Source: Sphingobium scionense
Lineage (GTDB): Bacteria > Pseudomonadota > Alphaproteobacteria > Sphingomonadales > Sphingomonadaceae
Assembly (NCBI RefSeq): GCF_014197035.1
Contig: NZ_JACIEU010000002.1
Location: forward strand, 1-64,000
DNA length: 64,000 nt
Reading direction: 5' to 3'
This document shows, one piece after another, positions 1 through 8,881 of this stretch (position 1 is the first letter of the stretch; the number at the start of each line of letters is the position of its first letter). Below the pieces are notes generated by a model. That model was not told the DNA's origin. It worked only from the letters and a program-made list of their open reading frames with translations, and ran no database searches. The translations under genes and the position numbers were made by a program.

Positions 1-393
1 CCCATGGTGCCACACTCCAAAGTCGCGGCCCCATTGATTCAGATTTTCACCGCCTTGGGAATCCTCCGTGAGTCAGACAATGCGCAGGTTGGTATAACGC
101 GCCTGTCGAACGGCGGGACCGGTCACGCCCAGGCATCCCCCATGCGCGCGTCAGGCGACAGCGAAGCGACCGGAACATGCCGGTCACGCGCCCCTTTCAT
201 CAGGCGCTTGGGTGCCGGAAATTCCCTGAGTGGATCATATGATCGAGGTCGTCGCCAGCGGGCGAATCAGCACAATCGTCTGGAGCAAGGCTACCCCGCG
301 TGAAACCGTGTTTCAAAAATCAGCGTGACCCAATTTTTTGGCAACCTGAAACGCGGCAAGTCCCTCCTGGAAGAAGGGGGGATGGGGGGTATC
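1..393. other. Window edge, no confident gene
   Basis: I see no gene I can support here. A 99-codon plus-strand frame (4-303) has no recognisable domain and no convincing ribosome binding site. A minus-strand ATG at position 5 is preceded by a GGAG, so this stretch may be the leader of a gene running leftwards out of the window; five bases cannot prove it. A perfect 12-bp palindrome GATCATATGATC lies at 233-244 and is of unknown meaning. Confidence 0.3.
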
Positions 394-1224
394 TTAATCG
401 ACCAGCCAATCGGATATAATTTCGCCCTTATGCCCTTCGGGCGCCAGCGCCGCGCGCAACGCTTCCAATAGTGGCGGAAGTGCCTGCGTGAAAGCGTAGG
501 GCGGGTTGACGATAAAGAGGCCTGCGCCGTTATAGATGCCGGGTTGCTCGCTATCGTATAGCCAATGCTCCACCAGCAGCAATTTCGGGATGCCGAGCTT
601 GCATAGCTGCTTCTTCCAATGCCAATGCGTGGCGCGGTCTTTTAGCGGATACCAGATCACCGTCACGCCATGCGCCCATTTGCGGTGAGCTGCGGCGAGG
701 GTGGCAGTGATGCGGGCGCGTTCGTTCGTCTGCTCGTAGGGCGGGTCGACCACCACCACGCCGCGCGCGGTGCGGGGCGGCACCATAGCCAGCCAAAGTT
801 CATAGGCGTCGCGTTCATGTATGGCCGCGTTGGTGCCGCGCATCGCGCCGCGCAGGGTATAAGCGTCTTCCGGGTGCTTTTCGTTGAGGATCAGGCAATC
901 CTGCGGGCGCAAAAGCTGTGCCAAAAACTGCGGCGAGCCGGGGTAAAGCTGCGGTTCTCCACCCACATTCACCGCCTGCACGGCGGCGCGGTAGTCGTCC
1001 AGCAAGGGGTTCGGGTCGGCAAAAGCCCGCAGCACGCCCTGCGTCGCCTCACCGGTGCGTTGAGCTTGGTCGCCGCCAAGGTCGTACAGGCCGCAGCCGG
1101 CATGAGTGTCGATCAGAGTGAGCGCGCCCGGCTTGTGCTGCAAGGCCCGCACCAAGGCGATCAGGAGGCTGTGCTTGACGACGTCGGCGCTATTGCCGGC
1201 ATGGAAGGAATGGCGATAATTCAT
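394..1224 (-). CDS. rlmJ: 23S rRNA (adenine2030-N6)-methyltransferase RlmJ
   Basis: A 276-residue cytoplasmic SAM-dependent methyltransferase predicted to methylate N6 of A2030 in 23S rRNA. The N-terminus MNYRHSFHAGN is typical of RlmJ. The SAM-binding strand and loop is seen as LIDTHAGCG (about 38-45), and the adenine-N6 catalytic motif DPPY is at 160-163 within VVVVDPPYE. Length matches the family (about 280). The ribosome binding site is weak (AGGATC, rather far upstream), but no other in-frame start fits. It follows acnB on the same strand beyond strong terminator hairpins, so it is probably expressed separately. Family assignment is secure. Confidence 0.93.
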   Translation of the reverse strand: MNYRHSFHAGNSADVVKHSLLIALVRALQHKPGALTLIDTHAGCGLYDLGGDQAQRTGEATQGVLRAFADPNPLLDDYRAAVQAVNVGGEPQLYPGSPQFLAQLLRPQDCLILNEKHPEDAYTLRGAMRGTNAAIHERDAYELWLAMVPPRTARGVVVVDPPYEQTNERARITATLAAAHRKWAHGVTVIWYPLKDRATHWHWKKQLCKLGIPKLLLVEHWLYDSEQPGIYNGAGLFIVNPPYAFTQALPPLLEALRAALAPEGHKGEIISDWLVD

Positions 1225-1348
1225 TGTGACTCAAGATCCTGACGATCTGCCTTTACGAGCTGTTGGAGCTTCTGCAAAGCGAAGCGATAGTAGCGCCGGT
1301 ATTGGCCGATGGCCGACCGCTATCCCCTCACCTTGACCACACGCCCAT

Positions 1349-1382
1349 AAAAAAGCGGCGCGGGGTCGTTCCCGCGCCGTTT
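1349..1382 (-). terminator. Rho-independent terminator of acnB
   Basis: A 9-bp GC stem (CGGCGCGGG at 1356-1364 with CCCGCGCCG at 1371-1379) has a run of A on its left, which reads as U after the stem on the minus strand. It lies below acnB. A second perfect hairpin, GCCGCCCGA/TCGGGCGGC (1411-1436), sits between it and the acnB stop and has no U tract. Confidence 0.8.
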
Positions 1383-1444
1383 CTGATAATCGCTGTCCTG
1401 TCCTGATGCCGCCGCCCGACCATGCGATCGGGCGGCAGTTTTGA

Positions 1445-4210
1445 TCAGGCCGCCTTGGGCGGGGCGAACTTGGTGAGGTCGATGCCGACCACGGCCTTCT
1501 TATATTCGTCCATATTGGGCGTGCGGCCCAGGATGGTCGAAAGCACCACCAGCGGGGTCGAGGCGAGGAGGGATTCGCCCTTCTTGTTCGCCGTGTCTTC
1601 CACCACGCGGCCCTGGAACAGGCGGGTCGAGGTGGCGAGGACGGTGTCGCCCTTGGCCGCCTTTTCCTGGTTGCCCATGCACAGGTTGCAGCCCGGACGC
1701 TCCAGATAGAGGGTGTTCTCATATTCGGTGCGGGCGGCGTTCTTGGGGTGGCTGTCGTCGAATTCGAAGCCGGCGTACTTCTTGAGCACATCCCAGTCGC
1801 CTTCGGCCTTCAGCTCGTCGACGATGTTGTAGGTCGGCGGGGCGACGACCAGCGGCGCCTTGAACTCGACCTTGCCTTCGGCGGCTTCGATGTTCTTCAG
1901 CATCTGGGCCAGGATCTTCATGTCGCCCTTGTGGACCATGCACGATCCGATGAAGCCCAGGTCCACCTTCTTGGTGCCGCCATAGTAGGAAACCGGACGG
2001 ATGGTGTCATGGGTGTAGCGCTTCGACACGTCGGCATTGTTGACGTCCGGGTCGGCGATCATCGGTTCGTCGATCAGGTCGAGGTCGACGACGACTTCGG
2101 CATAATATTTGGCGTTGGCGTCGGGCGACAAAGCGGGCTTCTCGCCCGAGCGGATCTCGGCGATGCGCTTGTCGGCCAGGGCGATCAGGCCACGCAGCGT
2201 GCCGGCGGCATTTTCCATGCCCTTGTCGATCATGATCTGGATGCGCGACTTGGCGATTTCCAGCGACTCGATCAGCGTTTCGTCTTCGGAAATGCAGATC
2301 GACGCCTTCGCCTTCATCTCGGCGGTCCAGTCGGTGAAGGTGAAGGCCTGGTCGGCCAGCAGCGTGCCGATATGGACTTCGATGATGCGGCCCTGGAAGA
2401 CGTTCTCGCCAGCGAACTGGTGGAGCATCTGCGCCTGGGTGGCGTGGACGACGTCGCGGAAGTCCATATAGGGCGCCATCTGGCCCTTGAAGGTGACCTT
2501 GACCGACTGCGGGACCGGCATGGTCGCTTCACCGGTGGCCAGCGCCAGCGCAACCGTGCCCGAGTCCGCGCCGAACGCCACGCCCTTCGACATGCGGGTG
2601 TGGCTGTCGCCGCCGATGATGATCGCCCAGTCGTCCACGGTGATGTCGTTCAGCACCTTGTGGATGACGTCGGTCATCGCGTGATAGACGCCCTTGGGGT
2701 CGCGCGCGGTGATCAGGCCGAAATTGTTCATGAAGCTCATGAGCTTGGGGATGTTGGCCTGGGCCTTCTTGTCCCACACCGATGCGGTGTGGCAACCCGA
2801 CTGATAGGCGCCATCGACCAGCGGCGAGATGACGGTGGCGGCCATCGCCTCCAGTTCCTGCGCGGTCATCAGGCCGGTGGTGTCCTGCGATCCCACGATG
2901 TTGACCTTCACGCGCACGTCGGAGCCGGCATGCAGTATCTTGCCCGGCGTCACGCCCACGGCGTTGCGGTTGAAGATCTTCTCCACGGCGGTCAGGCCCT
3001 GGTCCTCGACCGTGATTTCCTTGTTCGGCGCGAACACCTTGGGCGCTTCGACGCCCAGCGTTTCGGCGGCGAAGGTCTGGAGCTTCTTGCCGAAGACGAT
3101 GGCGTAGCTGCTGCCCGCCTTCATGAATTCCATCTTCTGCGGGGTGAAGGCGGCGGCGACGTCGACCAGTTCCTTGCCGGCCTCGTCGGTCAGCTTCTTG
3201 TTCTTGACGTCGATCTTCAGCACCGTGCCGGTCGCGACCGAGAAGGTCTCCTCCAGCACCGGATTGCCGTCATTGTTGAGGATGGCCTTGCCGTCCGGGC
3301 CGGTCATCTTGACCCAGTTCTTCAAGTTCAGGCCGATGCCGCCGGTCACGTCCACGGTGGTCGCGAAGATCGGCGAGATGCCGTTGGTGCCGGCGACTAC
3401 GGGCGCATAGTTGACGAAGGGGACATAGGGGCTCTGCTGCTTGCCGGCCCACAGCGCCACATTGTTGACGCCCGACATGCGCGAGGAGCCGACGCCCATC
3501 GTGCCCTTTTCAGCGATCAGCATGACGCGCGCGTCGGGATGCTGGGCCTTCAATGCGACGATTTCCTGCTGCGCTTGCGGAGAGATCATGCACAGGCCGT
3601 GCAGTTCGCGGTCCGAGCGCGAGTGGGCCTGGTTGCCCGGCGAGAGCAGGTCGGTCGAGATATCGCCTTCGCCCGCGATGAAGGTCACGACCTTGATCTC
3701 GTCCTCGACCTCGGGAAGCTTGGTGAAGAATTCGGCCTTGGCATAGCTTTCCAGCACGTCCTTGGCGACGGCATTGCCGGCCGCGAACGCGTCGCGCAGG
3801 CGGAACATGTCGGCGTCGTAGAGGAAGACCTGGGTCTTCAGGACGTCGCCCGCCTGAACGGCCAGCGCGGCGTCATCGCCGAGCGCGATGTCGAGCAGCA
3901 CGGCGATCGAGGGGCCGCCCTTCATGTGGCTGAGCAGTTCCAGCGCGAAGGCCGGGGTGATTTCCGCGACGGTGACGTCGCCCAGCACGATCTTCTTGAG
4001 GAAGTCGGCCTTCACGCCGGCAGCGCTCGTGGTGCCGGGCAGGGTGTTGTAGATGAAGAATTTGAGCGCGTCGGCGCGATGTTCGCTGCCCGCGTCCTGG
4101 ATCAGGGTGATGAGTTCGGCGACGAGGGCGCCGTCGTCGATCGGCTTGGGCGCGAGCCCCTGGACTTTCCTGCTGTCGATTTCGGCCAGATAATCCAGGT
4201 AGATGCTCAT
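1445..4210 (-). CDS. acnB: Aconitate hydratase B (AcnB)
   Basis: A 921-residue bifunctional aconitate hydratase / 2-methylisocitrate dehydratase of the TCA cycle. The start MSIYLDYLAEIDSRK at 4210 is chosen because it matches the AcnB N-terminus and has GGA about 7 bases upstream; the frame stays open further up but that extension looks non-coding. An N-terminal HEAT-like region is followed by the swivel and catalytic domains. The predicted [4Fe-4S] ligands are C757 (GSCMVHKGD) and C841/C844 (CNLCMGNQEKA). The spacing between first and second ligand is about 25 residues longer than in E. coli AcnB, part of the longer alphaproteobacterial form. The same window carries acnA at 13.1 kb. Confidence 0.96.
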   Translation of the reverse strand: MSIYLDYLAEIDSRKVQGLAPKPIDDGALVAELITLIQDAGSEHRADALKFFIYNTLPGTTSAAGVKADFLKKIVLGDVTVAEITPAFALELLSHMKGGPSIAVLLDIALGDDAALAVQAGDVLKTQVFLYDADMFRLRDAFAAGNAVAKDVLESYAKAEFFTKLPEVEDEIKVVTFIAGEGDISTDLLSPGNQAHSRSDRELHGLCMISPQAQQEIVALKAQHPDARVMLIAEKGTMGVGSSRMSGVNNVALWAGKQQSPYVPFVNYAPVVAGTNGISPIFATTVDVTGGIGLNLKNWVKMTGPDGKAILNNDGNPVLEETFSVATGTVLKIDVKNKKLTDEAGKELVDVAAAFTPQKMEFMKAGSSYAIVFGKKLQTFAAETLGVEAPKVFAPNKEITVEDQGLTAVEKIFNRNAVGVTPGKILHAGSDVRVKVNIVGSQDTTGLMTAQELEAMAATVISPLVDGAYQSGCHTASVWDKKAQANIPKLMSFMNNFGLITARDPKGVYHAMTDVIHKVLNDITVDDWAIIIGGDSHTRMSKGVAFGADSGTVALALATGEATMPVPQSVKVTFKGQMAPYMDFRDVVHATQAQMLHQFAGENVFQGRIIEVHIGTLLADQAFTFTDWTAEMKAKASICISEDETLIESLEIAKSRIQIMIDKGMENAAGTLRGLIALADKRIAEIRSGEKPALSPDANAKYYAEVVVDLDLIDEPMIADPDVNNADVSKRYTHDTIRPVSYYGGTKKVDLGFIGSCMVHKGDMKILAQMLKNIEAAEGKVEFKAPLVVAPPTYNIVDELKAEGDWDVLKKYAGFEFDDSHPKNAARTEYENTLYLERPGCNLCMGNQEKAAKGDTVLATSTRLFQGRVVEDTANKKGESLLASTPLVVLSTILGRTPNMDEYKKAVVGIDLTKFAPPKAA

Positions 4211-4611
4211 TATATATCCAATGCCATAAAGTGTATGAATCCGGGCGCAGCACCATCGGACGGCTTTATGGACCGACCTGGGGCGGTGACGGGTCGCGCG
4301 TAGGCGAAGATCGCCCGGCTTGCAAGCTGCCCGATAGACCCGGATGTGCCTGTGCGGATCGCTCCGGCGGTGGCTGCGCAAGGGCTGGCCCCGATCCGTA
4401 GCGGCGGGCAGGGGCCAAAGCGGATATTGGGTGCCGCCATGATGTCCGCAACCCATCTTATGTTGCCCAAGCGGCTCCAACATGTCCCGTGAAGAAGAGG
4501 CATGCGCTCGGCCGGTGTCGCAATTGTGAGAAATTGTTGCGCGGTCGGTCCGCGGCGCCATCGATGATTGACCGCTTTCCTCTTCCTCCACATCAGCCGC
4601 TGCAATTCTAA
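4211..4611. other. Divergent intergenic region between acnB and TonB receptor
   Basis: About 440 bases separate the two divergent starts. The part next to acnB has no recognisable gene. Minus-strand frames through it are simply open GC-rich DNA continuous with acnB. Promoters for both genes must lie here, but only the Fur-like palindrome at 4612-4626 stands out by eye. Confidence 0.4.
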
Positions 4612-4626
4612 TGCGACTAAGTCGCA
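4612..4626. promoter_or_regulatory. Predicted Fur-like operator upstream of TonB receptor
   Basis: A perfect 15-nt odd palindrome, TGCGACT-A-AGTCGCA, inside the wider AATGCGACTAAGTCGCACT. It lies 25 bases before the TonB receptor start codon. Form and position resemble Fur-family boxes (TGCGAAT/ATTCGCA types) seen ahead of siderophore receptors in proteobacteria. The link to iron is inferred; only the palindrome is directly seen. Confidence 0.5.
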
Positions 4627-4650
4627 CTATTATTTCAACGGGGGTCTGAC

Positions 4651-6780
4651 ATGCCATTTCCTGCAATCTTCTCGACGCGCGCTTATCTGCTGGGTGGGGC
4701 GGCCCTTATCGGCGCGCTCGCGCTGCCCTTCGCCGCCCAGGCGCAGGCGCCCGCGCCCGACACCGATGCGCAGTCCAGCGCGATCGTCGTCACCGCGGCC
4801 GGCTATGAGCAGAATATCATCGAGGCGCCGGCCAGCATCACCGTGCTGGGGCGCGAGGAATTGCAGGAAAAGCGGTTCGGCAGCCTGGCCGAAGCGCTGC
4901 AGGACGTGCAGGGCGTCGATGTCGGCGGCGAAGCGGGCAAGACCGGCGGCCTCAACATCTCGATCCGCGGCATGCCCAGCGACTATACGCTGGTGCTGAT
5001 CGACGGCCGGCGCCAGAATGCGCCCGGCGGCGTCACGCCCAACGGCTTTGGCGAAACCTCCACCAGCTTCCTGCCGCCCTTTTCCGCGATCGACCGGATC
5101 GAGGTGGTGCGCGGCCCGATGTCCACTCTCTACGGATCGGACGCGATGGGCGGCGTCGTCAACATCATCACCCGCAAGGTCGGCGATCGCTGGGTCGGCA
5201 CCGCCACAGCCGAAAGCACGATCCAGGGCGACGACCGCTTCGGCAATATCCAGTCGGTCAACGGCTTTGCCCAGGGACCGATTATCAAGGGTCTGGCCGG
5301 CCTGACCCTGCGCGGCAGCGTCTTCCACCGCGCCGGCTCCGACATCGAGATCCCCGGCGATCCGGCGCTGACGCTGGGCCGGAACCCGGTGGAATCCGAC
5401 ATCTACAATTATGGCGGCCGGCTGACGCTGACGCCCCATGCCGATCATGACCTGTGGTTCGAATATGATCGCAACGAACAACGCTATGACAATAGCGGTG
5501 GCCAGCTCGGCACGCTGGGGTCGGGCGGCTATGCCCCCGAACAGCGGTTCAACCGCAGCAACTATGTGATCGCGCATAGCTGGCGCATGGGGTTCGGCCA
5601 GCTCGACACCACCCTGACCCGCAACGAGACCGAGACGATCGGTCGCCTGATCCCCAATGGCACGCCGGGCGCGGTGCCGGGCAGTCCGCGCACGCTGGAG
5701 GCGCGCAACGACATTCTCGATTCCCGCTTCGCCGGCAAGGTCGGCGCGATCGCCTTCACCGTGGGCGGCCAATATTGGAAGGCGCGGATGGTCGAGGGCG
5801 TTGCCCCCGAACCGTTCACATTCACCCAATGGGCGGGCTTTGCCGAAGCGACGCTGACCGTGACCGACGGCTTCAACATCACCGGCGGCGCGCGCTATGA
5901 CAATCACTCGACCTTCGGCGACAAATGGTCGCCGCGCGCCTATGCGGTGTGGAACATCAATGATGCGCTGACTTTGAAGGGCGGCGTCAGCCGCGGTTTC
6001 AAGACGCCGCGGGTCGAACAGATTGCCGATGGCATCATCGGCTTTGGCAGCCAGGGCCGGGTGCCGCTGCTGGGATCGCCGGGCCTGACGCCGGAAACCA
6101 GCACCAGCTATGAGGCGGGCCTCTATTATGACGGCGACGGTTTCTTCAGCGGCAATGTCACCCTGTTCAACAATGACTTCACCGACAAGATCGCCAGCGG
6201 GCCGGGGGTGCCCAATTGCCAGTTCTCGGCCGCGCCCAACCTGCCGGGCTGCGTCGATGTGGGCAATTTCCCCAATGTCGAGATGTTCAGCCAGTCGATC
6301 AACATCGACAAGGCCCGCACCCGCGGCATCGAGCTGGCAACCCGTTTCGCCCTGACCTCCGCCCTGTCGCTGTCGGCCAACTATACCTATACCGAGACCG
6401 AGCAGCTCAGCGGATCGGAAGAGGGGCTGCCGCTGATCGGCATGCCCAAGCATATGCTGAACGGCAATCTGCGCTGGAAGCTGGGCGACAAGGCCAGCGT
6501 CTGGGCGCGGGCGGAAGTGCGGTCGAGCCGTTATCGCGGCGCCAATGTCCAGCAGACGGCCGTGGGTGACTTCCGCAGCTATGAAGTCTTCCACCTGGGT
6601 GGTTCCTACCAGGTCGCGCCGGCCTTCCGCCTGTCGGCGACGCTCTATAATATCCTCGACACCGACTATGCGGTCTATGTGCCCTATCAGACTGCGGCCA
6701 ATGTGACCGCCTGGACCCCGGCCTATTCGATCAACCAGGAAGGGCGCCGCCTCTGGCTCTCGGCCACGGTCGACTTCTGA
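4651..6780 (+). CDS. TonB-dependent outer membrane receptor (siderophore-type)
   Basis: A 709-residue outer membrane receptor. A signal peptide (about 1-31, ending AAQAQA) is followed by a plug domain with SAIVVTAAGYEQ near residue 45 and the hallmark EVVRGPMSTLYGSDAMGGVVNIIT near residues 150-175. A 22-strand barrel ends in the terminal phenylalanine LWLSATVDF. Plug wording and length resemble the FepA/Cir branch, hence probable ferric-siderophore uptake; the substrate cannot be read. The start is preceded by GGGGGT and by a Fur-like palindrome 25 bases upstream, which suggests iron repression. It is a single gene; the next gene converges on it. Confidence 0.93.
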   Translation: MPFPAIFSTRAYLLGGAALIGALALPFAAQAQAPAPDTDAQSSAIVVTAAGYEQNIIEAPASITVLGREELQEKRFGSLAEALQDVQGVDVGGEAGKTGGLNISIRGMPSDYTLVLIDGRRQNAPGGVTPNGFGETSTSFLPPFSAIDRIEVVRGPMSTLYGSDAMGGVVNIITRKVGDRWVGTATAESTIQGDDRFGNIQSVNGFAQGPIIKGLAGLTLRGSVFHRAGSDIEIPGDPALTLGRNPVESDIYNYGGRLTLTPHADHDLWFEYDRNEQRYDNSGGQLGTLGSGGYAPEQRFNRSNYVIAHSWRMGFGQLDTTLTRNETETIGRLIPNGTPGAVPGSPRTLEARNDILDSRFAGKVGAIAFTVGGQYWKARMVEGVAPEPFTFTQWAGFAEATLTVTDGFNITGGARYDNHSTFGDKWSPRAYAVWNINDALTLKGGVSRGFKTPRVEQIADGIIGFGSQGRVPLLGSPGLTPETSTSYEAGLYYDGDGFFSGNVTLFNNDFTDKIASGPGVPNCQFSAAPNLPGCVDVGNFPNVEMFSQSINIDKARTRGIELATRFALTSALSLSANYTYTETEQLSGSEEGLPLIGMPKHMLNGNLRWKLGDKASVWARAEVRSSRYRGANVQQTAVGDFRSYEVFHLGGSYQVAPAFRLSATLYNILDTDYAVYVPYQTAANVTAWTPAYSINQEGRRLWLSATVDF

Positions 6781-6792
6781 CAAGATAAGCTG

Positions 6793-6822
6793 CCCCTCCC
6801 TGCGCGACAGGTGCGGGGAGGG
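6793..6822. terminator. Possible bidirectional hairpin between convergent genes
   Basis: CCCCTCCCTGCGC pairs imperfectly with GTGCGGGGAGGG across a short loop between the TonB receptor and the CAP-domain gene. There is no clear U tract on either side, so its terminator role is tentative. Confidence 0.35.
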
Positions 6823-6843
6823 CGGCGCGATTTCAGCAACGCA

Positions 6844-7380
6844 TCAGTAGGTCGTCTGGCCGGTGACATTGCCGCCGTCCAGATAGCGGCAGACGAGTAT
6901 CTCATCCTCCCCGCTGGCGACGGTGACGAGCGCACATCCGACCTGCGCCGTGTTGCGCCAGATCATCTGCGTATAATGCCCCACATCTTCCCACTGGCCC
7001 GATGTGCTGACGTCGGTGAACACGCCGTTCTTGAACGCCGCTTTCTCGTCGATCCACATCGTCACCATGTCTTCGGGCGTATAGGCGCCCTTGCTGCCCC
7101 GCCACAGATTCTCGCCCTCGGCGACCAGCGAACCATCATGTTCGAGATAGCTCAGCGTCTGGAGATTGGCGCCCCATCGCGCGGCGTCGGCGGCGAGCGC
7201 GGGGCTCCAGCTGAGATTGGGCACCCCGATCTGTCCCCGTTCCGCATTATGGGCGGCCAGGACGCGCTGGTCGAAATTGTCGAGCCGGTTCTGGGCCTGT
7301 GCCGGCAGCGCAGTGGCCAGGGCCAGTAAAATGGCCGCAGACCGCTGCACCGAGGCACGCATGATATGCTCCAGCATCAT
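6844..7380 (-). CDS. Secreted CAP-domain (SCP/PR1-like) protein
   Basis: A 178-residue exported protein of the CAP superfamily. A signal peptide ending ALPAQAQ (about residue 30) is followed by one CAP domain: helix VLAAHNAERGQIGVPNLSWSP, then GHYTQMIWRNTAQVGCA, and the final strand with a Cys (ILVCRYLDGGN). CAP proteins bind lipids or act outside the cell; bacterial roles are mostly unknown. The start at 7380 is set by an excellent AAGGAGAGG; a second ATG follows directly at 7377. The frame is open further upstream, but only as an overlap with the preceding gene. It lies 40 bases below the Tat-signal gene and is probably cotranscribed with it. Confidence 0.88.
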   Translation of the reverse strand: MMLEHIMRASVQRSAAILLALATALPAQAQNRLDNFDQRVLAAHNAERGQIGVPNLSWSPALAADAARWGANLQTLSYLEHDGSLVAEGENLWRGSKGAYTPEDMVTMWIDEKAAFKNGVFTDVSTSGQWEDVGHYTQMIWRNTAQVGCALVTVASGEDEILVCRYLDGGNVTGQTTY

Positions 7381-7420
7381 CAACCTCTCCTTGCTCTGAT
7401 GGTAGATCGGGCCGGGGGCA

Positions 7421-8560
7421 TCAGCCGAATTTTTCGAGCAGATATTGCGAAACCCAGATCTGGGTGCCGGCCAGATGGGGCAGCGCCAGCCTGGTGCGCT
7501 GGTCAAACCGCAATTGCCGGGCCAGCCCATCGCCGATGGCGGCCCCGGCGGCGAGTTCATGCGGATTGAAGCTGTTCCGCACCCGGCGCAGGGCGTCGCG
7601 CACGCGGTCGCCTTCATCGCCGGTCAGGGGCGCGGGTAATGGCCCGCCATAAGGGGTTCCGCTTGCGATCAGGCCGAGCAGGTTCGCAAAGTCATCGGGT
7701 TGCAGCTCCACCCATTGATGAGGGCGGAGAACGGCCTTCGGGCGAAAGATCGCGGCGGTTGCCGTCACGATACCCCCGGTCAGATAGAGGTAGGGGCGTT
7801 GCCGGGGCGGGGGTTCCGTCGCAATCTGTGGCGCCAGCACCGGCGCTACCGTATCGCCGTAAAATTCCAATGCCCTTTGGCCGACGGTGGCGGTTCGCAC
7901 GTCCGGCCAGCGAAGCTTGACCGCGCCGGCCATCGTCTTCGGCCCAAAGGGAGCCGAAAGGGCGACAAACTGGCCACGCTGGTCATAATAGCCGCCCTTG
8001 ATATAGCCGCTGCCGATGTCGACGTGCATCACGCTGCGGCGGTCGGCGGGACGCACGATCCAGTCATAGCCCAGCCGCGCCTGATCCTTGATCGAGATGA
8101 TTTCGGGCGTGATGCCCGTTCGTGCGGGAAGGCCGGCGATGAACTGCTCCACCCGACCCGGCGCGAAATCGATGAGGCCGCCCGAAACCAGCACGCCAAT
8201 GTCGCCGGTCTGCAATCCCTGCAGGGACTTCAGGCGATCGATGTGGCCGGCCACGATCTCCACGCTCTGGGCTGCCATGGCGTCATCCGCTGCGGGGCCG
8301 AGCGGACTGGCGAGTTCTCTTTCCACGAAGGCCTTGCCGGTGGGTTCCGGTGCCATGCGCTCGAAGCCCGAAAGCGATCGCTGGCCCAGTCGGTCATGGT
8401 CGAACCGGTAGGCCGAGACGCTCATTCCGCCCCGTCGGATTTCGACCACGCCATAGGTTTTCCCCCGGCTTGCCTGCGCACGCGTCCCTGCAGGCATCAG
8501 GGGCAGGCCTGCGACCGATGCTGCCGTTGCGCCGATGAATGCGCGCCTGCTCCAAGCCAT
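7421..8560 (-). CDS. Tat-exported Ppx/GppA-fold (ASKHA) protein of unknown function
   Basis: A 379-residue protein opening with a twin-arginine signal, SRRAFIGATAAS, cleaved around GTRA (residue 28). The remainder shows an actin/HSP70-like (ASKHA) layout as in exopolyphosphatases: an opening strand KTYGVVEIRRGGMSV, GVLVSGGLIDF, the phosphate-loop-like MHVDIGSGYIKGGYYD, and YLTGGIVTATAAIF. These resemble Ppx/GppA motifs but are divergent, so activity on polyphosphate or (p)ppGpp is not claimed. Start at 8560 has GGGGGA upstream; the longer frame to 8605 lacks support. The downstream CAP gene is probably in the same transcript. An ASKHA enzyme folded in the cytoplasm then exported is unusual. 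Confidence 0.72.
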   Translation of the reverse strand: MAWSRRAFIGATAASVAGLPLMPAGTRAQASRGKTYGVVEIRRGGMSVSAYRFDHDRLGQRSLSGFERMAPEPTGKAFVERELASPLGPAADDAMAAQSVEIVAGHIDRLKSLQGLQTGDIGVLVSGGLIDFAPGRVEQFIAGLPARTGITPEIISIKDQARLGYDWIVRPADRRSVMHVDIGSGYIKGGYYDQRGQFVALSAPFGPKTMAGAVKLRWPDVRTATVGQRALEFYGDTVAPVLAPQIATEPPPRQRPYLYLTGGIVTATAAIFRPKAVLRPHQWVELQPDDFANLLGLIASGTPYGGPLPAPLTGDEGDRVRDALRRVRNSFNPHELAAGAAIGDGLARQLRFDQRTRLALPHLAGTQIWVSQYLLEKFG

Positions 8561-8848
8561 CGCCGTCCCCCATGTCCAGGCAGGCGCCGGGACTAACCCC
8601 GGCAAGCTGCGACAGACGGATTGCTATGACGATGTCGGGTCCGAAACAATCGGGCTATTCCGGATGGCCGATGGCGGAAAGCCCTTAGGGGCGATGGCGC
8701 CGGGACAGTGGCGTCTGTCCTACAGCGCCCGCTTTCCGTTATACTGGCCCCGGCGCTTTCCCATCGTCCGCGCCCATACATGGCCTCGCAGGATAATTTC
8801 CATCATCGGCATGAAAATGTCAGGATGTGCGGGAAATATGCGAAGTTA
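8561..8848. other. Intergenic region, nothing recognised
   Basis: About 290 bases between the Tat-signal gene (leaving leftwards) and the SH3 gene end. No domain-bearing frame, tRNA-like cloverleaf or clear repeat is visible; it presumably holds the promoter of the Tat-signal/CAP gene pair. Confidence 0.4.
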
Positions 8849-8875
8849 AGCGCGGCATGTCCTATTTTTGCCGCG
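8849..8875 (-). terminator. Weak terminator after SH3 gene
   Basis: A 7-bp stem GCGCGGC/GCCGCGC (8849-8855 with 8869-8875) with a 13-base loop lies just below the SH3 gene stop and is followed on the minus strand by TTAACTT. The loop is long and the U tract broken, so this is tentative. Confidence 0.45.
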
Positions 8876-8881
8876 CCGGAC

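Noticed and set aside
233..244. GATCATATGATC palindrome as an operator
   Set aside because: No gene start can be tied to it with confidence; 12-bp palindromes of this composition may occur by chance.
1748..4303. Long plus-strand open frame (851 codons) across acnB
   Set aside because: Antisense shadow of a high-GC gene; composition is His/Asp/Gly/Val-rich without domains and acnB is certain on the other strand.
4211..4666. N-terminal extension of acnB
   Set aside because: The extension does not resemble AcnB, and MSIYLDYLAEIDSRK at 4210 matches the family start.
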